Below are positions 7,626 to 16,621 of a stretch of DNA of 64,000 bases, piece after piece. Numbering within the stretch: position 1 is the stretch's first letter; each line of letters opens with the position of its first letter. The translations under genes were made by a program, and so were the position numbers. The notes beneath the pieces were generated by a model. That model had not been told where the DNA came from and searched no databases. It worked only from the letters and a program-made list of their open reading frames with translations. The stretch comes from Crocinitomicaceae bacterium (GTDB lineage Bacteria; Bacteroidota; Bacteroidia; Flavobacteriales_D; Crocinitomicaceae), in the NCBI GenBank assembly GCA_022447585.1, contig JAKVAR010000009.1, forward strand, positions 555,133 to 619,132, written 5' to 3'.

Positions 7626-10205
7626 ATGGCAGAGAACGAATTTATATCCAAAAGAGAAAAAGATAAGAAGTCTAAATCGACGAAAACGACAAAGAAAACG
7701 TCGTCTAAATCAGCAAAGAAAAAACTTTCCTCATCTCCAATTAGCTTTTTAAAAGACAGATTCAATAAGAAGAAAGTAAAATCCACGTTGGGAATTTCAT
7801 TTATTCTATTAGCATTTTACCTTACAGTAGCTTGTTTTTCATACCTATTTACTTGGGAAATTGATCAAAATCGTGTTTTAAATAAAGGTCTTTTTGAATT
7901 TCTTTTCGATGGGAGCAAAGAACCTGTAGCTAATTGGTTTGGGAAGTTTGGAGCATGGACATCTCACTTATTAATATACAGATGGTTCGGATTAGCTTCT
8001 TTTGCGATTCCATTTGTTTTATTCATTGTTGGATTCAAGGCTTTATTTAACATCACGATTATTCCTATTGCCAAAAGTATCTCTACCTCTGCACTTGCAT
8101 TAGTTTGGCTTAGTCTTTTCTTCGGCTTCTTTTCTAATTCAATTAGCTATTTGGGAGGAACATTCGGATATCAAACGAATGATTGGCTCGCACTAGCGCT
8201 CGGAAGGTTTGGAGCACTAATTTTAATCTTAGCTCTCGGATATTTATTCTCTTTACTAGTATTCAATGTTAACTTAAAGAAAATGCTCGCCATATTGGGA
8301 GTGCGTAAATTTAAAACAACCGAAGTTTCAGAAAACCTTGGTGAAGTTGAAAGTGAAGAAGATTTAGATGTCATCAACACCATCGATCCGGACAAAACAA
8401 CAGATGATTTAATTGCGAAGACGGTTACATTTTCAGATAAGGACAAATTGGAAGATGAAGGTATTACTTCAACGATTATTGAAGAGCACGAAAAAACTGA
8501 AGTAAAGGAATTGGAAGCTGAACGAATTATCGAGGAGGAAAACATTGAAGAACTTGATCTAACAAATTCTGCGAACACATCAGAATTTCTAAAGTCAGAC
8601 GATGAAGCGTTTTCGGTTGAAGTAGCTGAAGAATCTGAAGATGACAAATCACTAAGTGAAAAAGAAGTTGAAAGTAAACGTGAAGAATACGGCGAATATG
8701 ATCCAACATTAGACCTATCAAAATACTCACTACCTCCAATCGAATTATTGAAAGATTACGGGTCAAATGCCAATACAGCTGTTGATAAAAATGAACTTGA
8801 AGAAAATAAGAATCGAATTGTAACAACATTACAAAATTACAAAATTGAGATTTCTAAAATACGCGCAACCGTTGGACCAACAGTAACTTTATATGAAATT
8901 GTACCAGCACCTGGTGTTCGTATTTCGAAGATTAAGAATCTTGAGGATGATATTGCCTTAAGTTTAGCTGCACTGGGAATTAGAATCATTGCTCCGATTC
9001 CTGGGAAAGGAACTATTGGAATTGAAGTTCCGAACAGCAAACCTCAAATGGTTAGTATGCGCTCACTGATTGCTTCGAAAAAATTCCAAGAGTCTGATGC
9101 GGAACTACCTGTTGTAATGGGAAAAACGATTACAAACGAAACTTTCACTTTTGATCTAGCGAAACTACCTCATTTACTTGTTGCTGGTGCTACGGGACAG
9201 GGAAAGTCAGTTGGATTAAATGCCATTTTGATATCTCTTCTTTATAAAAAGCACCCTTCTCAAGTAAAGTTTGTGTTGGTTGATCCCAAAAAGGTTGAGT
9301 TAACGCTTTACAACAGAATTGAGCGCCATTTCTTAGCAAAGCTTCCAGACGAAGAAGATGCAATTATAACAGATACATCTAAAGTAGTTGCAACGCTAAA
9401 TTCATTATGTATTGAAATGGATGAACGTTATGAACTACTGAAAGCTGCACAATGTAGAAATATCATTGAGTACAACGCTAAGTTTGTTGCCAGAAAGCTA
9501 AACCCAGAAAACGGTCATCGTTTCTTACCATACATCGTTGTTCTTATTGATGAGTTCGCTGATTTGATTATGACTGCTGGTAAAGAAGTTGAGCAACCAA
9601 TCGCTCGTATAGCCCAATTAGCCAGAGCTATTGGAATTCATCTTATTGTTGCAACACAGAGACCTTCTGTAAATGTTATTACAGGTATGATTAAGGCCAA
9701 CTTCCCTGCTAGAATTGCATTTAGAGTACTTTCTAAAATTGATTCGAGAACAATACTTGATGGCTCAGGAGCCGATCAGTTAATTGGTCGAGGTGATATG
9801 TTAATTAGCACAGGACAGGATGTAATTAGACTTCAATGTGGATTTGTTGACACTCCAGAAGTTGATGACATTTGTGCATTTATTGGAGATCAAAGAGGAT
9901 ATCCAGAAGCATTATTATTACCTGAATATATCGGTGAGTCTGCTGAAGGCGGAGGCTCGATGGATGATGAAGACCTAGATGCTTTGTTTGCAGATGCTGC
10001 AAGAATTGTAGTTATACATCAACAAGGATCAGCAAGTTTACTTCAACGTAAATTGAAGCTTGGATACAACAGAGCTGGAAGAATTGTAGATCAGTTAGAA
10101 GGTCATGGAATTATTGGTGCATTCCGAGGAAGTAAAGCTAGAGAAGTGTTATACGCCGACGAAATAGGATTAGAGGAATATCTTGCGAGCAAAGGACTTG
10201 TATAA
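7626..10205 (+). CDS. ftsK: DNA translocase FtsK
   Basis: The 859-residue septal DNA pump moves chromosome ends toward dif during division. A Lys/Ser-rich cytoplasmic head (residues 1-55) is followed by four membrane helices within about residues 56-215. Next comes an acidic Glu/Asp-rich linker (about 235-360), then the RecA-like motor. The motor has Walker A GATGQGKSVGLN near 521 and Walker B VVLIDEFADLIM. The C-terminal winged-helix gamma domain, which in the family reads polarity sequences, begins at LFADAARIVV and contains QRKLKLGYNRAGRIVDQLE. The length is in the usual Bacteroidota range. Confidence 0.97.
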   Translation: MAENEFISKREKDKKSKSTKTTKKTSSKSAKKKLSSSPISFLKDRFNKKKVKSTLGISFILLAFYLTVACFSYLFTWEIDQNRVLNKGLFEFLFDGSKEPVANWFGKFGAWTSHLLIYRWFGLASFAIPFVLFIVGFKALFNITIIPIAKSISTSALALVWLSLFFGFFSNSISYLGGTFGYQTNDWLALALGRFGALILILALGYLFSLLVFNVNLKKMLAILGVRKFKTTEVSENLGEVESEEDLDVINTIDPDKTTDDLIAKTVTFSDKDKLEDEGITSTIIEEHEKTEVKELEAERIIEEENIEELDLTNSANTSEFLKSDDEAFSVEVAEESEDDKSLSEKEVESKREEYGEYDPTLDLSKYSLPPIELLKDYGSNANTAVDKNELEENKNRIVTTLQNYKIEISKIRATVGPTVTLYEIVPAPGVRISKIKNLEDDIALSLAALGIRIIAPIPGKGTIGIEVPNSKPQMVSMRSLIASKKFQESDAELPVVMGKTITNETFTFDLAKLPHLLVAGATGQGKSVGLNAILISLLYKKHPSQVKFVLVDPKKVELTLYNRIERHFLAKLPDEEDAIITDTSKVVATLNSLCIEMDERYELLKAAQCRNIIEYNAKFVARKLNPENGHRFLPYIVVLIDEFADLIMTAGKEVEQPIARIAQLARAIGIHLIVATQRPSVNVITGMIKANFPARIAFRVLSKIDSRTILDGSGADQLIGRGDMLISTGQDVIRLQCGFVDTPEVDDICAFIGDQRGYPEALLLPEYIGESAEGGGSMDDEDLDALFADAARIVVIHQQGSASLLQRKLKLGYNRAGRIVDQLEGHGIIGAFRGSKAREVLYADEIGLEEYLASKGLV

Positions 10206-10342
10206 AAGTTAATCAATGGGTATGTAAAAGAATAATGAAAAATAGCTGCATCATAAAGCATCAATTTCGAACCTTGACCTCACCTAAATCCAAAGAATAA
10301 ACCTAAACAAATAATAACATTCCTGTCGCTTTAACTGCTCTC

Positions 10343-11117
10343 CTAATAAACTATAAGCTTTTTAAAATGATTCCCTTTCGAATTCTCCAAGTATATCAAG
10401 TAAACTCCAGGTACAAATTGAGAAACATCAATTTGAGTTTCATTAAATTCGATTTGTTTATCTAACAACTTTTTATCAGCCAAGTCAAAAATAGAGAGCT
10501 GCCCCAGTTCATTATAGGACTGAGAAACATTGACAATATTATCCGCAGGATTTGGGTAAAGTAAAAATTGATCCACTGTTTTATTGATAATAAAACTTGA
10601 GTCTACATGAACGTTGCAACAGATCCAGTACTACTCCCTCCAACCAGTGTATATTTAGTATTTATATCATACTACTTCATTGAACTCATAAAAATATCGT
10701 AAATCAGAATGTAAATCCTGCACACCTCTATAAACTGCTTTTTCTGAAGACTCCCAAGACAAAGGGTTAAACCCTAAACGATATCCAATACTTGCCGTTA
10801 CATAAACTCTTCGAGCAAAGCTATCGCATAAAGCGACCATATAATCCGCACTTTTGTCTCCCAATAAAAAAACCACCTGGGCGTACCCACAACATTAATG
10901 GGCGTTTAATCTGAGATTCACCGATCGGTTCATAAATATCCATAAACAAATCAGTATTATTACAAGGAATATTCCAAACTGGAGCCTCACCACACTTCAC
11001 ATCGGCATGCTTGTATAGACTAGTAAAAATAGGAGTACTATACCTTAAACTATCACACTGGGCACTTGCAGTAAGATGGAATAACAAAAGAAAGAAGCTC
11101 AAAACTAATCTTTTCAT
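10343..11117 (-). pseudogene. Decayed secreted alpha/beta hydrolase with T9SS sorting domain
   Basis: Four pieces lie in order on the minus strand but in changing frames. First is a signal peptide (MKRLVLSFFLLLFHLTASAQ) with an esterase-like start including RPLMLWVRPGGFFIG. After a frameshift inside a 7-A run at about 10866-10872 comes GDKSADYMVALCDSFARR to DLRYFYEF. After a second shift near 10670 comes NTKYTLVGGSSTGSVATF, which carries the GxSxG nucleophile elbow (about 10620-10643). Last, in yet another frame, is a T9SS type A tail with LYPNPADNIVNV and PGVYLIYLEN. Roughly 150-250 residues expected between the elbow and the tail are missing, so this is a remnant and not a phase-variable gene. 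Confidence 0.8.
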
Positions 11118-11178
11118 AGTAGTTCATTAGAGTCATGCTAACTCACAAAGTTAACTGTGCACGCATACATTTAAAACA

Positions 11179-11212
11179 AAAAAAAGCGCATCAAGAGATG
11201 CGCTTTTTTTTT
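11179..11212. terminator. Rho-independent terminator after fabI (bidirectional)
   Basis: The perfect stem GCGCATC-aaga-GATGCGC (11186-11203) is flanked by an A-run on the left and nine T on the right. On the minus strand it follows the fabI stop by about 15 bp, giving a clear intrinsic terminator for fabI. It also separates fabI from the pseudogene. Confidence 0.85.
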
Positions 11213-11225
11213 GTAAAATGATTTA

Positions 11226-12038
11226 TTAATCTGAAAACTTAGAAATAACCTCTTGAGTTACACCAGTATTCGAGAACCCACCATCATGGAAGAGGTTCTG
11301 CATCGTAACATATTTTGTTAGGTCTGAAAACATAGATATACAGTAATCAGCGCAAGCTAAAGCGGAGGCATTACCCAATGGAGACATTGCCTCAGAGTAA
11401 TTGATAAATTCATTAAACCCTTTAACACCGCTCCCAGCAGTTGTCATTGTAGGAGATTGAGAAATCGTGTTAACACGAACATTCTTAGCAACACCATAAT
11501 GATAACCGAAGCTTCTAGCTATTGACTCTAAATAAGACTTATTATCGGCCATGTCGTTATAATCAGGGAATACACGTTGTGCAGCAATATAAGTAAGAGC
11601 TAAGACAGAACCCCATTCGTTCATCGCATCGTGCTTCATCGCAGATTGAAGAACTTTATGAAATGATAATGCAGAAACATCTAAGCCTTTCATTGTGAAG
11701 TCATAGTTTTCATCAGTATAATGTCTTCCTTTACGCACATTAATAGACATTCCAATCGAGTGTAAGATAAAATCAATTTTACCCCCTAAGATCTCCATTG
11801 ATTCGACTATAAGCTTATCAATATCCTCAACAGATGTTGCATCAGCAGGAATTACTTTACTTCCTGTAGACTCAGCTAATTTGTTGATTTCACCCATGCG
11901 CATAGCTATAGGCGCATTAGTTAAAACGAAAGTAGCTCCTTCTTCGTGAGCACGTTCTGCGACCTTCCAAGCAATAGATTGCTCATTTAAGGCTCCAAAG
12001 ATAATTCCTCGTTTTCCTTTAAGTATGTCGTTTCCCAT
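11226..12038 (-). CDS. fabI: Enoyl-[acyl-carrier-protein] reductase (NADH)
   Basis: From the ATG of MGNDILKGK the protein has 270 residues and reduces enoyl-ACP in the last step of each fatty-acid elongation cycle. It is a short-chain-dehydrogenase-fold FabI of the Bacteroidota type. The cofactor region is GIIFGALNEQSIAWKVAERA, HSIGMSINVRKGRHYTD follows, and the catalytic region reads YNDMADNKSYLESIARS with the conserved Lys. NTISQSPTMTTAGSG is the flexible substrate loop. Four residues of a longer reading frame upstream are ignored because the conserved family start is here. A -7 box lies 26 bp upstream and a strong terminator lies downstream. Confidence 0.94.
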   Translation of the reverse strand: MGNDILKGKRGIIFGALNEQSIAWKVAERAHEEGATFVLTNAPIAMRMGEINKLAESTGSKVIPADATSVEDIDKLIVESMEILGGKIDFILHSIGMSINVRKGRHYTDENYDFTMKGLDVSALSFHKVLQSAMKHDAMNEWGSVLALTYIAAQRVFPDYNDMADNKSYLESIARSFGYHYGVAKNVRVNTISQSPTMTTAGSGVKGFNEFINYSEAMSPLGNASALACADYCISMFSDLTKYVTMQNLFHDGGFSNTGVTQEVISKFSD

Positions 12039-12064
12039 AATTTTATTCAAATAACATTGAGGTA

Positions 12065-12072
12065 CAAATTTA
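12065..12072 (-). promoter_or_regulatory. -7 promoter box of fabI
   Basis: TAAATTTG on the minus strand matches TAnnTTTG, 26 bp upstream of the chosen fabI ATG and downstream of the preceding MBL gene. No TTG is found at the ideal distance, so only the -7 element is supported. Confidence 0.45.
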
Positions 12073-12098
12073 GAATAATCTAAAGAATAATGGCTAAA

Positions 12099-12872
12099 TC
12101 AATAGTCGATTTCTAGTGATAATCCATCATAGGCAGGAAAAACGTTTTTCGGCAATAATTTGCTTATTTCTTCATGTCTTCCAAAAAGGTGAGAGATATG
12201 AGTAATATAGGCCCTTTCAGGTGAAATATCCTCAATAAAGGCCAAGGCTTCTTCTAAATTAAAGTGCGAAATATGCTTCGATTTATGCAATGCATTTACA
12301 ACTAACACCTTTGTCCCTTTTAGCTTTAATCGCTCTTCCTCAGAAACAGTCTTAGCATCAGTAATATAAGCAAAGTCACCAACTCTAAAGCCTAGAACCG
12401 GAAGTCGATAATGCATCACTTCAATCGGAGTAACTTTCAATCCTTTTTCCAATTCAATTTCAGTATCCTTATTAATGCGATTTACATTAATAGAAGGAAT
12501 ACCAGGATAACGTTCTTTTGCGAACACATATGAATACTCTCTTCTCAAGGCTTCCTCGACTCTATTCGTACAAAATACTTGCATATCTCGTTTCTCTCTG
12601 AAATTAAACGCTCTTACATCGTCAAGTCCGGCAAGATGATCTTTATGCTCATGAGTAAACAATACTCCACTCAGTGTTTTCACCTGTTCCCTTAACATTT
12701 GTTGCCTAAAATCAGGGCCAGCATCTACGACATAATTTAATCCCTTATAAGAAATCATTATGGAGGAACGTAATCTATTGTCCTTTGGATCATTAGAAGT
12801 ACAAACATGACAATCGCATGCTATAACTGGAACACCTTGCGAAGTACCTGAACCTAAAATAGTAATTTTCAC
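12099..12872 (-). CDS. MBL-fold metallohydrolase (PhnP-like)
   Basis: The 257-residue metallo-beta-lactamase-fold protein has GSGTSQGVP at residues 7-15, a CDCHVC cysteine cluster (about 19-24) and the zinc motif THEHKDH (73-79). A second-site Asp occurs in AYITDAK and a late His in THISHLFGRHEE. The CDCHVC and EHKDHLAGLDDVR arrangement is that of the PhnP/carbon-phosphorus-lyase-associated phosphodiesterase group, so a cyclic phosphodiester hydrolase is likely. No phosphonate genes are nearby, so a phn role is not implied. The start codon is GTG, 6 bp after the DUF423 stop, at the end of a radC-deacetylase-DUF423-MBL run. Confidence 0.85.
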   Translation of the reverse strand: MKITILGSGTSQGVPVIACDCHVCTSNDPKDNRLRSSIMISYKGLNYVVDAGPDFRQQMLREQVKTLSGVLFTHEHKDHLAGLDDVRAFNFREKRDMQVFCTNRVEEALRREYSYVFAKERYPGIPSINVNRINKDTEIELEKGLKVTPIEVMHYRLPVLGFRVGDFAYITDAKTVSEEERLKLKGTKVLVVNALHKSKHISHFNLEEALAFIEDISPERAYITHISHLFGRHEEISKLLPKNVFPAYDGLSLEIDY

Positions 12873-12878
12873 AACCTT

Positions 12879-13259
12879 TTATTTTGAGCGAACAACTTTA
12901 AATATAAAGATAATCCAAGCTACAATCATTAACAATCCCCCCAAAGGAGTTATTGGTCCAAGAAACTTCATAGAAATTCCTATCGCATCCTGAGTTGCTA
13001 ATAAATAAATTGAACCACTAAAAATAAAAACACCAGCAAGAATTAAATACAATATTGTATGAATGCCTTTAAACTTATCAGCGTTGAAACCTAATATGAG
13101 AAGCGCCAACCCATGATATGTCTGGTACCTCACCCCTGTTTCAAAAGACTTCGATTGAGCCTCCGTAAGAACTTCTCTTAATCCGTGAGCGCCAAAAGCC
13201 CCAAGAATAATTGCTAAGGATATCAATATGACTCCTGCCAAAACAACTTTTTTATTCAT
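12879..13259 (-). CDS. DUF423 small membrane protein
   Basis: The 126-residue inner-membrane protein has four hydrophobic segments. The DUF423 signature begins at GAFGAHGLREVLTEAQ (about residues 21-36) and continues with FETGVRYQTYHGLALL, and GSIYLLAT and GPITPLGGLLMI occur in the second half. The family function is unknown. Its start overlaps the end of the deacetylase-like gene by 8 bp, so the two are translated as a unit. Confidence 0.9.
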   Translation of the reverse strand: MNKKVVLAGVILISLAIILGAFGAHGLREVLTEAQSKSFETGVRYQTYHGLALLILGFNADKFKGIHTILYLILAGVFIFSGSIYLLATQDAIGISMKFLGPITPLGGLLMIVAWIIFIFKVVRSK

Positions 13260-14526
13260 CTTTTAATTTTAATGTAAAATCTAATATTTCAGACCAGCCC
13301 TTCCATTTTCCGTAATCTCCTATTGTTTCGTTATGCCAAAGAAAAATAAAGTCGCCTCCAAACTCTTCAACTTCCTTATATAGAGAAGTAATACGTTTCT
13401 TACTTTGATCTAAAGATAAGTTCATGTATTCGTTCAAAGTTCCATCCATATAAACAAATGGGTGAATCATTAAATCTGTTTGTTTATTCGCCGTTAAATC
13501 GAACCAATTGTGTGCATGACTTGTACCTGATCTAAAACCAACATGTTCTGCAAACCCCATGGAATACTCGTTAGTGAAACCACTACTAACCAAAGCATTG
13601 AATGTATTTTTGACGTTAAATCGCAAGAAATGTTGTCTAGACCTAACAATTGGTCGACCTATCACCTCTGATAACGCTTTTTTCTCAGCTGAAATTAATG
13701 ATGATTTACTATTAGAAGCATAGCTAGGATGTAAATTCACCTCCACGTGCTGCTCCATGGCTTTAATAACGGCTTGATGCTGTTTATCTTCAATCGGTAT
13801 ATTTCGGTCTTTTTTTCCGCGCTTCCCAACCAACCAAAAAACCAATGTTTGAGGAAACTGAATCCCAATTTTTGAAATCAAGTCAAATGTATCGTAAGGA
13901 TCTTGAGCCCCATTCAATACTTCACTTCGTTCTTTAATTCTTGTCTTATTTCCCCAGAAGATGTCCTTGATCAAAGAAAGAATCATTCGTTTTCCTTTTT
14001 TCAATTTATAAGCAAATGTATTATCGATATCAAATGTCGGAATCATTAGAACATCCTTTGGAATTCTGACCCATTCCGAATCTATGAATTGCAGTATTGC
14101 ATGTGCCCATCGATCACAATTCGCTTTTTCTACCGCATCATTCTCAGCAAGAATACTTTTACTGTATGGAAACCTTCCATGCTCATCCAATTCTGAAGAA
14201 GGCAACAAATACTCTTCGTATCGCGTAAGGGTAAAAAATATAGAAGCTATTGGATCATGTTCTCCATTAAATGAAAGACAATTCCATTTATTATTACCCC
14301 CCCATTCTACATTGTGATTTTCAATTGTAGCATCGAAACATATAGAAGCTGGAGAAATTTGCTTTCCCGACAATGTTTGACCTGAATAATTCAATTTATG
14401 CCCTTGAAACGAAGAGAATTCATCCTCATCAACAGTTAATTTGTAGGCGATTTCTCGAACACCAAAAATAAAATCGAAAACATAGCTCAATCTAGGTGTA
14501 ACATTGGAAACAAATACTAAAATCAT
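13252..14526 (-). CDS. Polysaccharide-deacetylase-like protein with DUF7033-type N-terminus
   Basis: From the ATG (MILVFVSN) the protein has 424 residues. An upstream TTG would add eight residues but is less likely. It resembles a Bacteroidota group annotated polysaccharide deacetylase family. The N-terminal 130 residues include ACFDATIENH-like and SIFFTLTRYEEYL segments (the latter is characteristic). The NodB-like half contains PTFDIDNTFAY, NLHPSYAS, RSRQHFLRF and a late FLWHNETIGD. The canonical metal motif HSxxH is not complete, so catalytic activity is uncertain. Its place in a run with radC, DUF423 and an MBL hydrolase gives no functional clue. Confidence 0.7.
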   Translation of the reverse strand: MILVFVSNVTPRLSYVFDFIFGVREIAYKLTVDEDEFSSFQGHKLNYSGQTLSGKQISPASICFDATIENHNVEWGGNNKWNCLSFNGEHDPIASIFFTLTRYEEYLLPSSELDEHGRFPYSKSILAENDAVEKANCDRWAHAILQFIDSEWVRIPKDVLMIPTFDIDNTFAYKLKKGKRMILSLIKDIFWGNKTRIKERSEVLNGAQDPYDTFDLISKIGIQFPQTLVFWLVGKRGKKDRNIPIEDKQHQAVIKAMEQHVEVNLHPSYASNSKSSLISAEKKALSEVIGRPIVRSRQHFLRFNVKNTFNALVSSGFTNEYSMGFAEHVGFRSGTSHAHNWFDLTANKQTDLMIHPFVYMDGTLNEYMNLSLDQSKKRITSLYKEVEEFGGDFIFLWHNETIGDYGKWKGWSEILDFTLKLKDE

Positions 14527-14562
14527 TCTACTAAATTGACTTAAAAACAATTGAGATGAGGC

Positions 14563-15258
14563 TCATGAATTCAAAACTCCCTCATCTGCGAAGCTAAAGT
14601 AACCATTATCTGAAAATATAAGATGGTCTAGCACTTGCAAGTCTATCAATTGTCCAAATTCAATTAATGATTTTGTTAATCTCAAGTCAGTCTCACTTGG
14701 CTTCAAGTTTCCACTGGGATGATTATGAGCCAGGATAATTGCGCTACACTTTGTTTCCAATGCTTTTCGAAAAATAATTTTACCATCTGCAACAGTTCCA
14801 GACAATCCTCCCTTTGATATTTGTTCTGTTTTTAACACATGGTTAGCCCGATCCAAGAATACGACATAAAACTCTTCGTGAGTTAAATCAAGAAAATACT
14901 GCTTCAACAAACTATAAACGTGCTTAGAAGTTGAAATCTTTTCAGGCTTACTTTCCCTAAAAAGCTGTGTCCTTCGAGCCAACTCCATTGATGCCATTAC
15001 TCCTATAGCTTTAGCATCTCCTACTCCTTTAAATTTGGTCAATTGGGCTATTGACAGCTTTGATAATTTCGAAAGGTCGTTATCCACTGATCTTAAAATC
15101 AACTTTGCTAAATCGACTGCGGATAGTTGCCGATTACCCGATCCCAGCAAAATAGCTACAAGTTCCGCATCCGATAAAACAGACCTTCCTTTTTGTTTCA
15201 ATTTTTCTCTCGGACGATCATCCTCCGCCCATGACTTAATAGAATTGATTGGTTGCAT
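14563..15258 (-). CDS. radC: RadC-family JAB-domain protein
   Basis: The 231-residue protein starts with the UPF0758 helical head IKSWAEDDRPREKL and has a helix-hairpin-helix segment around KFKGVGDAKA (75-84). The JAB/MPN+ metal motif HNHPSGNLKPSETD (178-191) is complete. The family name came from a radiation-sensitivity allele that proved to lie in recG. Real RadC proteins have no proven DNA-repair role and are competence-induced in some bacteria. It is the first gene of a minus-strand run of four and lies 36 bp upstream of the deacetylase-like gene. Confidence 0.93.
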   Translation of the reverse strand: MQPINSIKSWAEDDRPREKLKQKGRSVLSDAELVAILLGSGNRQLSAVDLAKLILRSVDNDLSKLSKLSIAQLTKFKGVGDAKAIGVMASMELARRTQLFRESKPEKISTSKHVYSLLKQYFLDLTHEEFYVVFLDRANHVLKTEQISKGGLSGTVADGKIIFRKALETKCSAIILAHNHPSGNLKPSETDLRLTKSLIEFGQLIDLQVLDHLIFSDNGYFSFADEGVLNS

Positions 15259-15392
15259 TTAATTCATAATTTACGTTCAACTCCTATTTAATTTAGCAAA
15301 AAATATTCTTTGAACTTCCAGTGGTATGGTTATTGACATAGCGTTTGTGAACAAATCCAATTATTGACCGCGATAACAAGGCTTATGGTTAT

Positions 15393-15400
15393 TAACTTTG
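15393..15400 (+). promoter_or_regulatory. -7 promoter box of the GH3 gene
   Basis: TAACTTTG sits inside the small palindrome TTAACtttGTTAA, 24 bp upstream of the ATG at 15425. A longer in-frame start at 15398 would overlap this box, which supports the downstream start. Confidence 0.45.
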
Positions 15401-15424
15401 TTAATTATATTAATGATTTCCTCT

Positions 15425-16528
15425 ATGAAAATTATATATAGCTTAATTCTCTTCTCATTTATTACTTTCTTTTCTGAGGGGCAAGAATGGGAATCGACAA
15501 AATTCACGCTTGATTCATTCTTAACAGAAAATCCTAATTTAGACAAAAAAGTAGATAGCGTTTTTAATACTCTGAATAACAATTCTATTGTTGCACAGTT
15601 AATAATGCCTGCAGTAGGACGGTTAGGTCAAAAAGAAGATACAATCAAAGCTTTATTGAAAGATCAATTAATTGGGGGCGTTTTACTTTTGAATGGTACC
15701 AAAGTTCAATTTACAAATTGGATTGAAGAATTTGAATCTATGAATACTAACCATAACAACCTTCCTTTTTTATATTCTGCAGATGCAGAGCCCAGTTTAG
15801 TTAATAGAAAAATACTTGGTTCTACACCAGTTCCAAAGGCAAATGAAATAGAGAGTTTAATTGAAGTTTACAAAGTAGCTAGTGTAATCTCAAATGAATT
15901 AAATGACATTGGAATCAATTACAACTTTGCACCTGTGGTTGACATGGCAAAGAATAAAACTGTAGGATACAGAGGATTTGGTTCTACGCCAGAAAACATT
16001 ATCCCTTATAGCGATGCATTCATTCAACAAACCCAAGAACAAAACATCATAGCTACCGCAAAACATTTTCCCGGTCATGGTTTAATCTCCGGAGACACTC
16101 ATAAATCGCTTCAGATTATTGATGGTGAATTGAAAGAGTTAAAGAATTATCCCCCCTTAATTAAGAATGGCGTTTTATCTATCATGATTGCTCATATCGC
16201 GGTGAAAAATAATGAAAAGTTCTCCACCAATGGAGCACCGGCTACAACATCTCGGGTTATCGTAACTGATTTACTTAGAGATAGCTTAGGTTTTAATGGG
16301 CTTATTGTAACGGATGCAATGAATATGGGAGGAGTATCTCGCTACCCAAACGCATCAATAAAAGCAATTGATGCAGGATGTGACGTTCTATTAATGCCTA
16401 AAAATTCTAGAAAATCACACCGCGAAATACTTGCAGAATTTAATTCAAACGAAACGTTTAAATCACGAGTCTCGCTTGCAGCTAAACGCGTTATTCGAAT
16501 GAAAATTTGCCTTGGTTTAATTGATTAG
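15425..16528 (+). CDS. Exported glycoside hydrolase family 3 (beta-N-acetylhexosaminidase-like)
   Basis: From MKIIYSLILF the 367-residue protein has a signal peptide ending near SEGQ and then a single GH3 catalytic barrel. The NagZ-type loop KHFPGHGLISGDTH (213-226) with its His-Asp pair is present, and the nucleophile Asp lies in IVTDAMNMGG (Asp about 297). This points to an enzyme that cleaves N-acetylglucosaminides, probably peptidoglycan fragments, in the periplasm. Many Bacteroidota carry this domain fused to a C-terminal beta-lactamase-like serine hydrolase in a protein of about 950 residues. Here the GH3 domain stands alone. A -7 box supports the start. Confidence 0.88.
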   Translation: MKIIYSLILFSFITFFSEGQEWESTKFTLDSFLTENPNLDKKVDSVFNTLNNNSIVAQLIMPAVGRLGQKEDTIKALLKDQLIGGVLLLNGTKVQFTNWIEEFESMNTNHNNLPFLYSADAEPSLVNRKILGSTPVPKANEIESLIEVYKVASVISNELNDIGINYNFAPVVDMAKNKTVGYRGFGSTPENIIPYSDAFIQQTQEQNIIATAKHFPGHGLISGDTHKSLQIIDGELKELKNYPPLIKNGVLSIMIAHIAVKNNEKFSTNGAPATTSRVIVTDLLRDSLGFNGLIVTDAMNMGGVSRYPNASIKAIDAGCDVLLMPKNSRKSHREILAEFNSNETFKSRVSLAAKRVIRMKICLGLID

Positions 16529-16621
16529 AAAAACAAAATTGATTATTAGGTTTTAAATCTGTGACCATCTCAATTAGTCCAATTTGTTTGTGCTTAATCA
16601 AAACATTCTGTTAATTTTGGG

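Noticed and set aside
8171-8829. Two minus-strand frames, one very rich in serine, opposite the ftsK linker
   Set aside because: They are the antisense of the acidic linker (GAA/GAT repeats read as TTC/ATC or TCT). FtsK is continuous on the other strand.
16612-16619. TAATTTTG match right before the VTC start
   Set aside because: It ends 2 bp before the ATG, so the transcript would begin inside the gene. Taken as chance unless the start is wrong.
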